Source: Prevotellaceae bacterium
GTDB taxonomy: Bacteria > Bacteroidota > Bacteroidia > Bacteroidales > Bacteroidaceae
Assembly: GCA_021153165.1 (NCBI GenBank)
Contig: JAGKTZ010000017.1
Location: 1-30,524 of the forward strand
Reading direction: 5' to 3'
DNA: 30,524 nt
Part shown: one piece after another, positions 15,047 to 22,056 of the stretch
Position numbering within the stretch: the stretch's first letter is position 1
Layout: the number at the start of each line of letters is the position of its first letter
Notes under the pieces: generated by a model
Told to the model about the DNA's origin: nothing
Database searches by the model: none
Seen by the model: the letters and a program-made list of their open reading frames with translations, nothing else
Made by a program: the position numbers and the translations under genes

Positions 15047-15114
15047 AAAAAAAAGACAATTGCCCTCGCCTTTGTGAAGAACCTTCGCAGAAACGAATGG
15101 AGCAATTGTCTTTT
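15047..15114 (-). terminator. Terminator/attenuator hairpin between the mutase and sulfatase genes
   Basis: AAAAGACAATTGC (15051-15063) pairs perfectly with GCAATTGTCTTTT (15102-15114). Reading on the minus strand, the stem is followed by eight T residues. It lies 19 nt after the mutase stop codon and its T tract ends only about 15 nt before the sulfatase ATG. No promoter-like box lies between, so the sulfatase may depend on readthrough. Confidence 0.8.
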
Positions 15115-15132
15115 AATTGGTGAAATATATTT

Positions 15133-16527
15133 TTACTTTTGAGTCATGTTGTACACCAAATCCATGATTTGCTTACCCAAAGCATCTGCTTCTTCCATAG
15201 TGTGTGCTTCAGAGTATACACGGATGATTGGCTCGGTGTTAGACTTGCGGAGGTGTACCCACTTGTCAGCAAAGTCGATCTTCACACCGTCGATGTCTGT
15301 CACCGTTTCGTTCTTGTAGAGTTCTTTCACCTTTTGCAAGATAGCATAGATATCAGTTGTAGGATCGAGGTCGATACGGTTCTTAGCAATATAATACTTA
15401 GGCAATGAATCGCGCAATTCGCTAGCCTTCATACCAGTCTTAGCCAGATAAGTCAAGAGCAATGCAATACCTACCAAGGCGTCGCGTCCGCTGTGTGCAG
15501 CAGGATAGATTACACCACCGTTGCCTTCGCCACCGATCACTGCACCGGTTTCTTTCATCTTGGTCACTACGTTGACTTCGCCTACGGCAGCAGGTGTGTA
15601 GTTGCAACCATACTTTTCTGTCACGTCGCGGAGTCCACGAGTCGAAGAGAGGTTGCTGACAGTATTGCCTGGAGTATGTTGCAATACATAGTCGGCTACA
15701 GCAACGAGGGTATTTTCTTCACCAAACATAGAACCATCTTCGCATACCAAAGCCAAACGGTCAACATCAGGGTCTACGACAAAACCGATGTCATGACGGC
15801 CCTTGCGCATCAAGTTGCGAATCTCAGAGAGGTGTTCCTTGAGGGGTTCAGGATTGTGTGCAAAGTCGCCTGTAGGGTCTGTGTTGATGCCTGTCACTTG
15901 AGTAACGCCCAATTGGCCCAAAAGTTTAGGAAGGATGACACCGCCGACCGAGTTGACAGCATCAATAGCCACATTGAAGTGTGCACGACGAATAGCTTCT
16001 ACATCAACAAGCTCGAGATCTTTCACCATTTCGATGTGGCGTTGGTCGTAAGTGAAGTTTTTGATATAGCAACCCAATGTATCTACGTCGGCAAATTCGA
16101 AGTTGCAGTTGTTAGCCAAACGTACGACTTCTGAAGCTTCTTCTGGACCGAGGAATTCACCCTTTTCGTCCAAGAACTTCAAAGCATTCCATTGACGTGG
16201 GTTGTGACTTGCGGTAATAATAATACCACCTACGGCTTTTTCCAAAGTTACAGCAATTTCAGTAGTAGGTGTTGATGCCAAACCAATATTGATTACATCA
16301 AAACCCATACTCATCAGGGTACCGCTGACTACGTGCATCACCATTTCGCCTGACATACGTGCGTCACGGCCTACTACGATTTTGCGACGATAGTTTCTAC
16401 TTACTTTCTTTTCACGCAATGCTGCATAAGCAGATACAGACTTTGCGATGTCCACGGGGTTGAGTGTGTCACCTGGTCTACCACCGATAGTGCCACGGAA
16501 GCCAGAAATCGATTTGATTAAGGTCAT
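15133..16527 (-). CDS. glmM: Phosphoglucosamine mutase / phosphohexomutase
   Basis: This cytoplasmic alpha-D-phosphohexomutase has 464 residues. The phosphoserine loop TASHNP is at 105-110 with S107 as the phosphorylated residue. Metal-binding DPDVDR is at 252-257, the sugar-binding GEGNGGV loop at 333-339 and the phosphate-binding RKSNTEP at 427-433. The GEGNGG sugar loop and its use in Bacteroidales point to glucosamine-6-phosphate to glucosamine-1-phosphate conversion for UDP-GlcNAc and cell wall synthesis, although mannose or glucose phosphates are possible in this family. It has a leader of about 150 nt. The sulfatase follows after a strong hairpin. Confidence 0.88.
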   Translation of the reverse strand: MTLIKSISGFRGTIGGRPGDTLNPVDIAKSVSAYAALREKKVSRNYRRKIVVGRDARMSGEMVMHVVSGTLMSMGFDVINIGLASTPTTEIAVTLEKAVGGIIITASHNPRQWNALKFLDEKGEFLGPEEASEVVRLANNCNFEFADVDTLGCYIKNFTYDQRHIEMVKDLELVDVEAIRRAHFNVAIDAVNSVGGVILPKLLGQLGVTQVTGINTDPTGDFAHNPEPLKEHLSEIRNLMRKGRHDIGFVVDPDVDRLALVCEDGSMFGEENTLVAVADYVLQHTPGNTVSNLSSTRGLRDVTEKYGCNYTPAAVGEVNVVTKMKETGAVIGGEGNGGVIYPAAHSGRDALVGIALLLTYLAKTGMKASELRDSLPKYYIAKNRIDLDPTTDIYAILQKVKELYKNETVTDIDGVKIDFADKWVHLRKSNTEPIIRVYSEAHTMEEADALGKQIMDLVYNMTQK

Positions 16528-16651
16528 AGTATTATATTTGAATTAAAATTTGAATTATTCAGTGTCAGAATGTGGTCCTTTTTCTTGCCTTATTAGGGTC
16601 AGTTCATACGAGTTGCTGGATAGAGAAGGATTCCCTATTTTCTTTTGATAA

Positions 16652-16692
16652 GCAAGTTTGGACCTTGTTTCGGCCTTGCAGTGACAAAGTTA
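16652..16692 (-). promoter_or_regulatory. Putative glmM promoter and 5' leader hairpin
   Basis: On the minus strand TAACTTTG (16685-16692) matches the -7 consensus, placing the transcript start near 16678. The predicted 5' end coincides with a small hairpin, GCAAG (16675-16679) with CTTGC (16652-16656). A -33 box is not convincing. The remaining leader down to the ATG at 16527 shows no recognised riboswitch. Confidence 0.45.
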
Positions 16693-16782
16693 CAAAGTCT
16701 GAACGAAATATTTTTATTTTGATTCAAAAAAAATGGTTGATACCTCATATTTTTTCGGATTCGTGGAAATTAACTTATAGGA

Positions 16783-16822
16783 TACAAAAGAAATCGCACG
16801 ATCAGAAGCCTGTCGTGCGATG
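16783..16822 (-). terminator. Terminator of the lipoprotein gene
   Basis: ATCGCACGA (16793-16801) and TCGTGCGAT (16813-16821) form a perfect 9-bp stem. On the minus strand it is followed by TTTCTTTTG. It lies 37 bp beyond the lipoprotein stop codon. Confidence 0.75.
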
Positions 16823-16858
16823 GTTGATAAAGTGTGATGAAAAAACGATAGTGATTGA

Positions 16859-17329
16859 TTAGTTGAACATATCATTGAGCAAATCAGTGGCTTTCTCAGT
16901 TGCCTTTTCTTTCAACTCGCCAGCCTTTTCTTTAGCATTCTGATACGTTTCGCTTTCTTCGATTTCTTGTTTCTTTTCGTTATACTTTTCCTTTCCACGT
17001 TCGTACGCTCCCTTAGCAGCAGCCTTGAGTTCACTTTCTGCTTCAGCAGCTTCAGCCGCTTCCTCAAAAGCCGCCTCAGCTTCGTCGACGTTTTCGTTGA
17101 ATTCTATATCTTCCTCAGCTGCTTCTACAGGTTTACGTTCAGCAGCGCCACCAGAATACGCGCCAGAATAGGAGTCTTCGTCCTCCGTCTGAAGCGTATC
17201 TTCGACAAATTCCATATCGCTGGCTTCATATACTTCTGGTTTAGCCTCCATGGTCTTCTCATTTTCCTTGTTGCCACCACAAGCCACCAACACACTTGCT
17301 GCTGCAAACATCAAAAGTGTCTTTTTCAT
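16859..17329 (-). CDS. Small acidic lipoprotein, coiled-coil, function unknown
   Basis: This 156-residue predicted lipoprotein has a signal peptide MKKTLLMFAAASVLVAC, with lipobox LVAC placing the lipidated cysteine at residue 17. After that come an acidic, low-complexity region rich in Glu, Ala and Asp (about 20-110) and a charged helical C-terminus with AKEKAGELKEKATEKATDLL-like heptads, reminiscent of YtxH/LEA-like or apolipoprotein-type amphipathic helices. No enzymatic motif is visible. It is transcribed from its own well-formed promoter and ends at its own terminator. The composition suggests a surface or periplasmic stress-related or structural protein, which is a guess. Confidence 0.85.
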   Translation of the reverse strand: MKKTLLMFAAASVLVACGGNKENEKTMEAKPEVYEASDMEFVEDTLQTEDEDSYSGAYSGGAAERKPVEAAEEDIEFNENVDEAEAAFEEAAEAAEAESELKAAAKGAYERGKEKYNEKKQEIEESETYQNAKEKAGELKEKATEKATDLLNDMFN

Positions 17330-17384
17330 AAATTCTTTATTCTTTTAAAATGTTGAAAAATTAAATTTAGATTTAATGATGTTG

Positions 17385-17415
17385 CAAATGTACAATATTG
17401 TATAAGAAGTGCAAA
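17385..17415 (-). promoter_or_regulatory. Promoter of the lipoprotein gene
   Basis: On the minus strand TTTG (17412-17415), a 19-bp spacer and TACATTTG (17385-17392) make a complete Bacteroidota promoter. The predicted leader is about 50 nt. Confidence 0.75.
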
Positions 17416-17538
17416 CTATTATTGGCTTTTTTATTCAATCTTTCTGAAAAGGACTAAAAAGGATCGGATGAGCATGTACAGCACGTTTTAATATTTCGCG
17501 CAGTATATGGTGTGTTGTGGCATATTCGTCTATTTTTA

Positions 17539-17568
17539 TTGGCATATAACAATAAAATGTTAATTTTG
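17539..17568 (+). promoter_or_regulatory. Promoter of the M48 protease gene
   Basis: TTGG (17539-17542), an 18-bp spacer and TAATTTTG (17561-17568) fit the -33/-7 pattern. The leader to the ATG at 17629 would be about 54 nt. Confidence 0.55.
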
Positions 17569-17628
17569 CAGTGCTTCTCATTATGGAGTTATGCATTTCC
17601 ATTGTATTTTTAAAGTAAAGAGAAAAAT

Positions 17629-18405
17629 ATGAAGAAACTTTTGTTGATTGTATGTATGACTTTTGCTATTTCTGTGCCGAGTTTTGGTCAATCTTGGTTG
17701 CGTGCTCTTTCTGGAGCGCTCAAGGCTGGGCAGGCGATGACTATTTCCGACAAGGACTTTGCGGACATGGTCCGACAGAGTGTGGCAAGTATGGACAGAT
17801 CGAACAAAGTGTGCTCAGCCAATAGTGCCTACACACAGCGATTGAAGCGTTTGACACGAGGTATGACAAATGCTAATGGGACACCATTAAACTTCAAGGT
17901 GTATCAAACGAGCGAGGTTAATGCTTTTGCTTGTCCAGATGGTAGTATTCGTGTGTATTCGGCTCTGATGGATGCGCTGTCAGACAATGAATTGCTGGGC
18001 GTCATTGGGCATGAAATTGGACATGTAGCTTTGCGTCATTCTCATAAGGCATGGAAAAGCGCTTTGTTGCGAAGTGCTGCTTCGGATGCATTGGGTGCTA
18101 TGAGTGATACCTGGGCGACTTTGTCCGATTCCTATTTGGGTAGTATTACCAGCGTAGCTCTTTCTGCAAAACACTCGCGAGAGCACGAAGAACAAGCCGA
18201 TGATTATGGTTATGCTTTCCTCAAGAAATGCGGTAAGAATCCTTGGGCTATGGGTCAAGCTTTCAAGAAACTAAAAGTACTGTCTAAGTCGGGCAATTCT
18301 AAATATCAAAAGCTTCTTTATGCTTTTTCTTCACACCCTGACTTTGATTCCCGTATCTCTAGGATGAGAGCTAAAGCAAAAAAGGATGGATATGCATGCA
18401 ATTAA
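17629..18405 (+). CDS. M48-family zinc metalloprotease, exported
   Basis: This 258-residue protease starts with a signal peptide (residues 1-20, MKKLLLIVCMTFAISVPSFG) without a lipobox cysteine. The zinc-binding HEIGH is at 128-132, and the third ligand is the glutamate of SREHEEQAD (E187, followed by the conserved AD). The AFACPDGSIRVYSALMDAL segment (100-117) is typical of the LoiP/BepA-like M48 group. Such periplasmic proteases degrade or help fold outer-membrane proteins. There are no TPR repeats, so it resembles LoiP/YggG more than BepA. A DUF805-like remnant follows in the same frame after the stop codon. Confidence 0.92.
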   Translation: MKKLLLIVCMTFAISVPSFGQSWLRALSGALKAGQAMTISDKDFADMVRQSVASMDRSNKVCSANSAYTQRLKRLTRGMTNANGTPLNFKVYQTSEVNAFACPDGSIRVYSALMDALSDNELLGVIGHEIGHVALRHSHKAWKSALLRSAASDALGAMSDTWATLSDSYLGSITSVALSAKHSREHEEQADDYGYAFLKKCGKNPWAMGQAFKKLKVLSKSGNSKYQKLLYAFSSHPDFDSRISRMRAKAKKDGYACN

Positions 18406-18420
18406 TCGTCACCATCTTTT

Positions 18421-18544
18421 TTGAATAAGGCTGTGCTTGTGTACTTTCTCCCAGTCGTAGGTTCAATTCTCTTGTTGGTTTATTTCATTGGGGAATGTAA
18501 TGTGGACAACAGATGGGGGCAATGCCTACGGACTAAAGCAATAA
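18421..18544 (+). pseudogene. Remnant of a DUF805-like membrane protein gene
   Basis: Translation in the frame of the M48 gene, 15 nt past its stop codon, gives LVYFLPVVGSILLLVYFIGE followed by NVDNRWG. This resembles the last membrane helix and 'GDNxYG' tail of DUF805 proteins. The frame shifts in a run of five G (18515-18519): removing one G continues as NAYGLKQ and a stop at 18542-18544, a natural-looking end. The N-terminal two thirds of a DUF805 protein are missing, and the only start would be a TTG at 18421. It therefore looks like a decayed gene end. Similarity is from memory of the family, so confidence is moderate. Confidence 0.4.
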
Positions 18545-18564
18545 CCTACAATGCTATAAATGGT

Positions 18565-18595
18565 CTGCACCACGTGTGTGGGCTTTTTTATTTTA
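18565..18595 (+). terminator. Terminator downstream of the DUF805-like remnant
   Basis: GC-A-CCAC (18567-18573) pairs with GTGGGC (18578-18583), with one bulged A, and is followed by TTTTTTATTTT. It probably now serves the M48 protease transcript. Confidence 0.6.
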
Positions 18596-18620
18596 TGGCG
18601 CTGCATTAATTCCATTGCAA

Positions 18621-18643
18621 AAAATGCGAAAATTTTTGACAAA
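18621..18643. repeat. 23-bp direct repeat, left copy
   Basis: This segment (AAAATGCGAAAA then TTTTTGACAAA) recurs at 18974-18996 with one mismatch in 23. The copies are 353 bp apart and in the same orientation. Confidence 0.75.
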
Positions 18644-18973
18644 TACACTTTGTTAAATAGAAATGTTTTTCAGCATAAGATTAAGTATAGTTGAAATTAT
18701 CTTAGGGTTTGTTAAATTTATATTAAGGAAAAATAAAATTAGGTCTAATGTTTTTTGATTTATGTCTAAGTTAAATACAATTAAGCCTAATCTAATTTTG
18801 CCTACAATAAGGGTAATTTTTCTTATGTTTAGCCCATTTTGTCCTATGTTTTAATAAAATTTTAGGAGTTTTAGGGGTGAAAATGCGCAAAAGGGCAATT
18901 TTAACCTCGTTGAGAATGTCGTATTTGCGACCCAAGGGTTAGTTGATGGATTTTAAGCGATTCTCGTCCCTCT

Positions 18974-18996
18974 AAAATGCGAAAAATTTTGACAAA
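18974..18996. repeat. 23-bp direct repeat, right copy
   Basis: It matches 18621-18643 at 22 of 23 positions. A shorter partial match, AAAATGCGCAAAA, lies near 18880. Confidence 0.75.
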
Positions 18997-19027
18997 AAGC
19001 GGTCAGCGTGCCAAGCAAAGCAATTAC

Positions 19028-19067
19028 CAAAAAAAGATGCACCCTTCATCGAAAAGGATGCATCTAA
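19028..19067 (-). terminator. Terminator of the pyrF-kinase operon
   Basis: AGATGCA (19035-19041) pairs with TGCATCT (19058-19064), with an inner CCTT/AAGG after one mismatch. On the minus strand it is followed by seven T residues. It lies just after the kinase-like gene stop at 19100. Confidence 0.8.
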
Positions 19068-19099
19068 TCGTATATTTCTCTAGATAGGGAGGCTACAAA

Positions 19100-20185
19100 T
19101 TAACCCAACTTAGATTGGATGAATGCTTGCATTTCTGCTTGGTGAGCTTCTACGCTTTGGAGGAGTTTGAATTGTGCCTTTGAACGTACAAGGTTGTGTT
19201 CGGGATATTGTGTCTTGTAGTAAGTATCTCCGTTGATGTAGTCTGCCAAGAAGCGCACGGTCTGCATATAGGGAAAGAGGGCAGCTGCGTAGGGCAAGTT
19301 TTCGATTTCCAATGGCGTGAGGAATACTTTAGCACTCTTCAGATAACCTTCTGCAAATGCTTTGAAGATATCCATGTTGAAGTTGACATTGTCCAAGTCC
19401 TTGTCGTCTTCGCGACCAGTGTTCGCTGCTGAGCGGAGGAAGTCGCCGAAGTCTGAGAAGATGAAGTTGGGCATCACAGTGTCGAGGTCGATCACGCAGA
19501 GCACATTGCCGTCAGCGTCGAAGAGGATGTTGTCCACTTTAGTGTCGCAGTGGCAGATGCGCTTAGCCAATTTGCCTTCACGATGGAGACGTTCGCCCTT
19601 GCACATTTCTTCTGCGCGTGCTTCGAGTTCGTCTACGAGCCATTGTACTTCAGCCAAACGGCCAGCTTTATTTTCTGCTACAGCCTCGCGCAATTGTTGC
19701 AGACGGAATTCCATATTGTGGAAGTCCTTGATAGTTTCGCCCAATTCTGTTGGAACGTCTGCCAGCATAGCTTGGAAGTTACCGAAAGTTTCGCCTACGA
19801 TATATGAACTTTCGGGAGTAACTGCTGTCTGCGATACGGTATCAGGGATGAATACCATCACGCGCCAATACTTTTCGCCATCAAAGTGGAAATACTTGCC
19901 GTCCTTAGCTGGTACGAATCGCAATACGCGGCGCTCTACGTCGGTCATGCCTGCAGCTTCGTACTTAGCACGGATATGGTTGGTCACTGTCACGATATTG
20001 TCCATCAACATTTCTACGTCAGGGAAAATAGCGTTGTTGACATTTTGCAATACATAGTTGGGCGCATCGCCTTCAGTTTCTACCTTATAAGTAGTGTTGA
20101 TCAAACCATTGCCCAAGGGGCGAACGTCTACGACTGTACCTTGTACATCAAATTGTGATACGACTTGTTGAAGTTTTGCTTCCAT
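19100..20185 (-). CDS. Aminoglycoside phosphotransferase-fold kinase, N-acetylhexosamine 1-kinase (NahK)-like
   Basis: This 361-residue cytoplasmic kinase has an APH/choline-kinase fold. The nucleotide-binding loop is PLGNGLINTTYKV (23-35). The catalytic loop HCDTKVDN has D214 and N219 (212-219), and metal-binding IDLDT has D233 and D235. The protein resembles NahK-type enzymes that phosphorylate GlcNAc or GalNAc at C1, a family once mis-annotated as mucin desulfatase. It is the last gene of a minus-strand cluster with pyrF and a DUF6621-like gene, with only 72 bp and no promoter box before it. The substrate is inferred; other sugar or amino-alcohol substrates are possible for this fold. Confidence 0.75.
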   Translation of the reverse strand: MEAKLQQVVSQFDVQGTVVDVRPLGNGLINTTYKVETEGDAPNYVLQNVNNAIFPDVEMLMDNIVTVTNHIRAKYEAAGMTDVERRVLRFVPAKDGKYFHFDGEKYWRVMVFIPDTVSQTAVTPESSYIVGETFGNFQAMLADVPTELGETIKDFHNMEFRLQQLREAVAENKAGRLAEVQWLVDELEARAEEMCKGERLHREGKLAKRICHCDTKVDNILFDADGNVLCVIDLDTVMPNFIFSDFGDFLRSAANTGREDDKDLDNVNFNMDIFKAFAEGYLKSAKVFLTPLEIENLPYAAALFPYMQTVRFLADYINGDTYYKTQYPEHNLVRSKAQFKLLQSVEAHQAEMQAFIQSKLG

Positions 20186-20257
20186 TGTGATTTAGGAGTT
20201 TTTTGTTTAGGTTATTATTTATGTTATTAATGTCTTAATGAAATTCTTTTTGTCTGA

Positions 20258-20869
20258 TTACATTTTTCTAGCAACTTCGTCACTGCTAATGCCCAATGCA
20301 GCCATAAGTGAATAACCCAGGATTTCTGAGCTGTAGGATTTGGCTGGAGCGAGAGGTTGCATCCCAAAGAATATGAATTCTTTTTTCTTTTCCTCAGCAT
20401 CTGCCACAGCTTTGAGTAGGGTAGAGGTGTCTCCCTCCATATCTGCCACAATCATCACTTTTTGCACAGTCTCGGATTGTACCATCAACTCAATAGACTC
20501 TTTCAACAGGTCCATAGTCGATGTCAAATCTTCTACTTCGATAGATTGTAGTGTAAACTCGCCAAGATTATCTCGAAAGGCTATTCCATCTAATTCTTTG
20601 GCAAATTCAGCGGGCGAGAAATGTTGCATCTTTTTCACGCCTTTGCTATGAAAGAGTACTACCTGCACATCGTTGTCGCCTGGGCGCAATCCGCCGTCCA
20701 AAGCGATGCAGTCCAACCAATGGGGTAGGTCTGCTGGCGGCACGCGGCGGCCGAGCATACGTTCAAAGTTGACGACGAGATGAAAGGCTACATGGTCAAT
20801 ATAATCTGCGTCGACCAAAATGACATTGGGCGACCATTTGACTTGTGCAGGAGGGGGAAGTGATGACAT
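20258..20869 (-). CDS. Bacteroidales-specific protein, DUF6621-like
   Basis: This cytoplasmic protein has 203 residues from the ATG at 20869 (the frame stays open to an ATG at 20890, but the shorter start resembles family members as I recall them). The N-terminal strand NVILVDADYIDHVAFHLVVN and the later QVVLFH and KVMIVADMEGD strands suggest an alpha/beta fold, vaguely like PIN/NYN nucleases because of the Asp after the first strand. I recognise it as the Bacteroidales family DUF6621, function unknown, by recall only. It lies between pyrF and the NahK-like kinase gene on the same strand. Confidence 0.75.
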   Translation of the reverse strand: MSSLPPPAQVKWSPNVILVDADYIDHVAFHLVVNFERMLGRRVPPADLPHWLDCIALDGGLRPGDNDVQVVLFHSKGVKKMQHFSPAEFAKELDGIAFRDNLGEFTLQSIEVEDLTSTMDLLKESIELMVQSETVQKVMIVADMEGDTSTLLKAVADAEEKKKEFIFFGMQPLAPAKSYSSEILGYSLMAALGISSDEVARKM

Positions 20870-20935
20870 TTTAAGATCAGGGGATAACAATTAATGTTGA
20901 ACGAGGGACAAGTAAACGTGTGAATAAATTCTACT

Positions 20936-20973
20936 AACGACTCGTCTACCAGTTTACTAATAACTAGCCTACT
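20936..20973. repeat. Degenerate octamer tandem array 2
   Basis: Plus-strand units read ACGACT, CGTCTACC, AGTTTACT, AATAACT, AGCCTACT: period about 8 bp, consensus near CGTCTACT. The array overlaps the pyrF stop codon (20964-20966). Related units in the opposite orientation (AGTAAACG at 20911-20918) lie just beside it. It matches arrays at 6515-6570 and 22013-22049. Confidence 0.6.
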
Positions 20974-21782
20974 AACAATGCTGCCATTTCTTGTTGCAAC
21001 TCTGCTGCAGCGCGTCCAGCAGCTTCTGCAAAGGCAGGCGTATTGTCTGCATAAATAATGCCGCGTGATGAATTCACCAACAGACCACAATCTGCAGTCA
21101 TACCATATTGGCAAACCTCTGCCAAGCTACCGCCCTGTGCACCTACGCCTGGCACCAAGAGGAAGTTGTTGGGCGCAATCTTGCGCACATCTTCGAAAGC
21201 GCGGCCGCGGGTTGCTCCGACTACATACATCATTTGGTCATCGCCCGCCCAGTCCTGTGAGCGACGCAATACACGTTCGAACAACTTTTCGCCGTCTGCT
21301 GATTCCATATTTTGGAAGTCGGCAGAACCAGGATTACTAGTCAGCGCCAAAAGAATAACCCACTTGCCAGGATAACCCAAGAAAGGCTTCACGCTGTCTT
21401 CGCCCATGTAAGGTGCCACAGTGATAGCGTCGACATCGAGTTCTTCAAACAAAGCACGAGCATACATCGCCGAAGTATTGCCAATATCTCCGCGCTTAGC
21501 ATCTGCGATGATGAATTGGTCGGGATAGTTTTGGCGAATATAGTTGACGGTCTTTTCAAACGCTGCCCAACCCTTCAAACCGAAGCATTCATAGAAAGCC
21601 AAATTGGGCTTGTATGCTACGCAATAGGGTGCTGTGGCGTCGATGATAGCCTTGTTGAAAGCAAAGATGGGGTCCTCTTCATTCAAAAGGTGTGGGGGGA
21701 TTTTTTTCAAGTCGGTATCCAAGCCCACACAGAGGAACGATTTCTTACGGCGAATGTTGTCAATGATTTCTTGCTTAGTCAT
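20964..21782 (-). CDS. pyrF: Orotidine 5'-phosphate decarboxylase, type 2
   Basis: This cytoplasmic enzyme catalyses the last step of de novo UMP synthesis, decarboxylating OMP. It has 272 residues, the length of the type 2 (long) family found in Bacteroidota. The substrate and catalytic signature FIIADAKRGDIGNT has the D-x-K-x-x-D core at D94, K96 and D99. FLCVGLDTD near the N-terminus and the phosphate-binding VPGVGAQGG and NSSRGI loops are present. The start at 21782 follows a -7-type box by about 90 bp. In many Bacteroidales pyrF adjoins prfA and purM, but here it heads a different cluster. Confidence 0.96.
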   Translation of the reverse strand: MTKQEIIDNIRRKKSFLCVGLDTDLKKIPPHLLNEEDPIFAFNKAIIDATAPYCVAYKPNLAFYECFGLKGWAAFEKTVNYIRQNYPDQFIIADAKRGDIGNTSAMYARALFEELDVDAITVAPYMGEDSVKPFLGYPGKWVILLALTSNPGSADFQNMESADGEKLFERVLRRSQDWAGDDQMMYVVGATRGRAFEDVRKIAPNNFLLVPGVGAQGGSLAEVCQYGMTADCGLLVNSSRGIIYADNTPAFAEAAGRAAAELQQEMAALLVG

Positions 21783-21876
21783 ATCATTAGATTTTTAGGT
21801 GATAGCCTTTTCACGACACACCCTACAGTCAGATCAGGAGTTCGTGCAAAAACCTATTATATTTATATTCTTTCTG

Positions 21877-21884
21877 CAAAAATA
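21877..21884 (-). promoter_or_regulatory. Putative pyrF promoter, -7 box
   Basis: On the minus strand TATTTTTG fits TAnnTTTG and lies about 95 nt from the pyrF start codon. No clear -33 box is seen. Confidence 0.4.
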
Positions 21885-21928
21885 GTTTTTTTTCAGCATT
21901 TAGCGGTGAGATGTCTAATAAAAATGTT

Positions 21929-21936
21929 TACTTTTG
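21929..21936 (+). promoter_or_regulatory. Putative promoter of the AraC-type gene, -7 box
   Basis: TACTTTTG matches TAnnTTTG and lies about 120 bp before the ATG at 22057. A start near 21943 would leave a leader that contains the octamer array. No convincing -33 box is seen. Confidence 0.45.
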
Positions 21937-22012
21937 TGCATGGATTTTTAGGAAAAGAGCTCAGAAGAATTGCCTTTTCATAAAAAAAGACCTCTTTGAC
22001 GCGAAGCACAGA

Positions 22013-22049
22013 CGTTTAACCGCTAATCCGTCAACGTTAATCGTTAATC
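22013..22049. repeat. Degenerate octamer tandem array 3
   Basis: Plus-strand units read CGTTTAAC, CGCTAATC, CGTCAACG, TTAATC, GTTAATC: a degenerate repeat of 6-8 bp with the core CGTCAAC shared with array 1. It ends 7 bp before the start codon of the AraC-type gene, so it would lie in the mRNA leader. Confidence 0.55.
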
Positions 22050-22056
22050 TTACAAA

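Larger units (their letters stand above)
16528..16858. other. Intergenic region between lipoprotein and glmM genes
   Basis: These 331 bp carry the glmM leader and promoter on the right-to-left strand and the terminator of the lipoprotein gene near 16790-16822. Between them (about 16700-16780) the sequence is AT-rich and I see no open reading frame or RNA gene. Confidence 0.6.
18596..19020. other. AT-rich non-coding region
   Basis: About 425 bp without a credible reading frame. The part at 18690-18880 is strongly AT-rich and repeatedly shows GTCTAA/GCCTAA-type motifs and short inverted pairs, for example AAAATTAG (18735-18742) with CTAATTTT (18792-18799). The region is bracketed by two 23-bp direct repeats (18621 and 18974). 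I recognise no RNA family. Confidence 0.5.

Noticed and set aside
18421..18609. 62-codon frame as an intact small membrane protein
   Set aside because: It starts at TTG without a promoter, and its last third diverges from the family-like tail, which continues in another frame. I treated it as a remnant instead.
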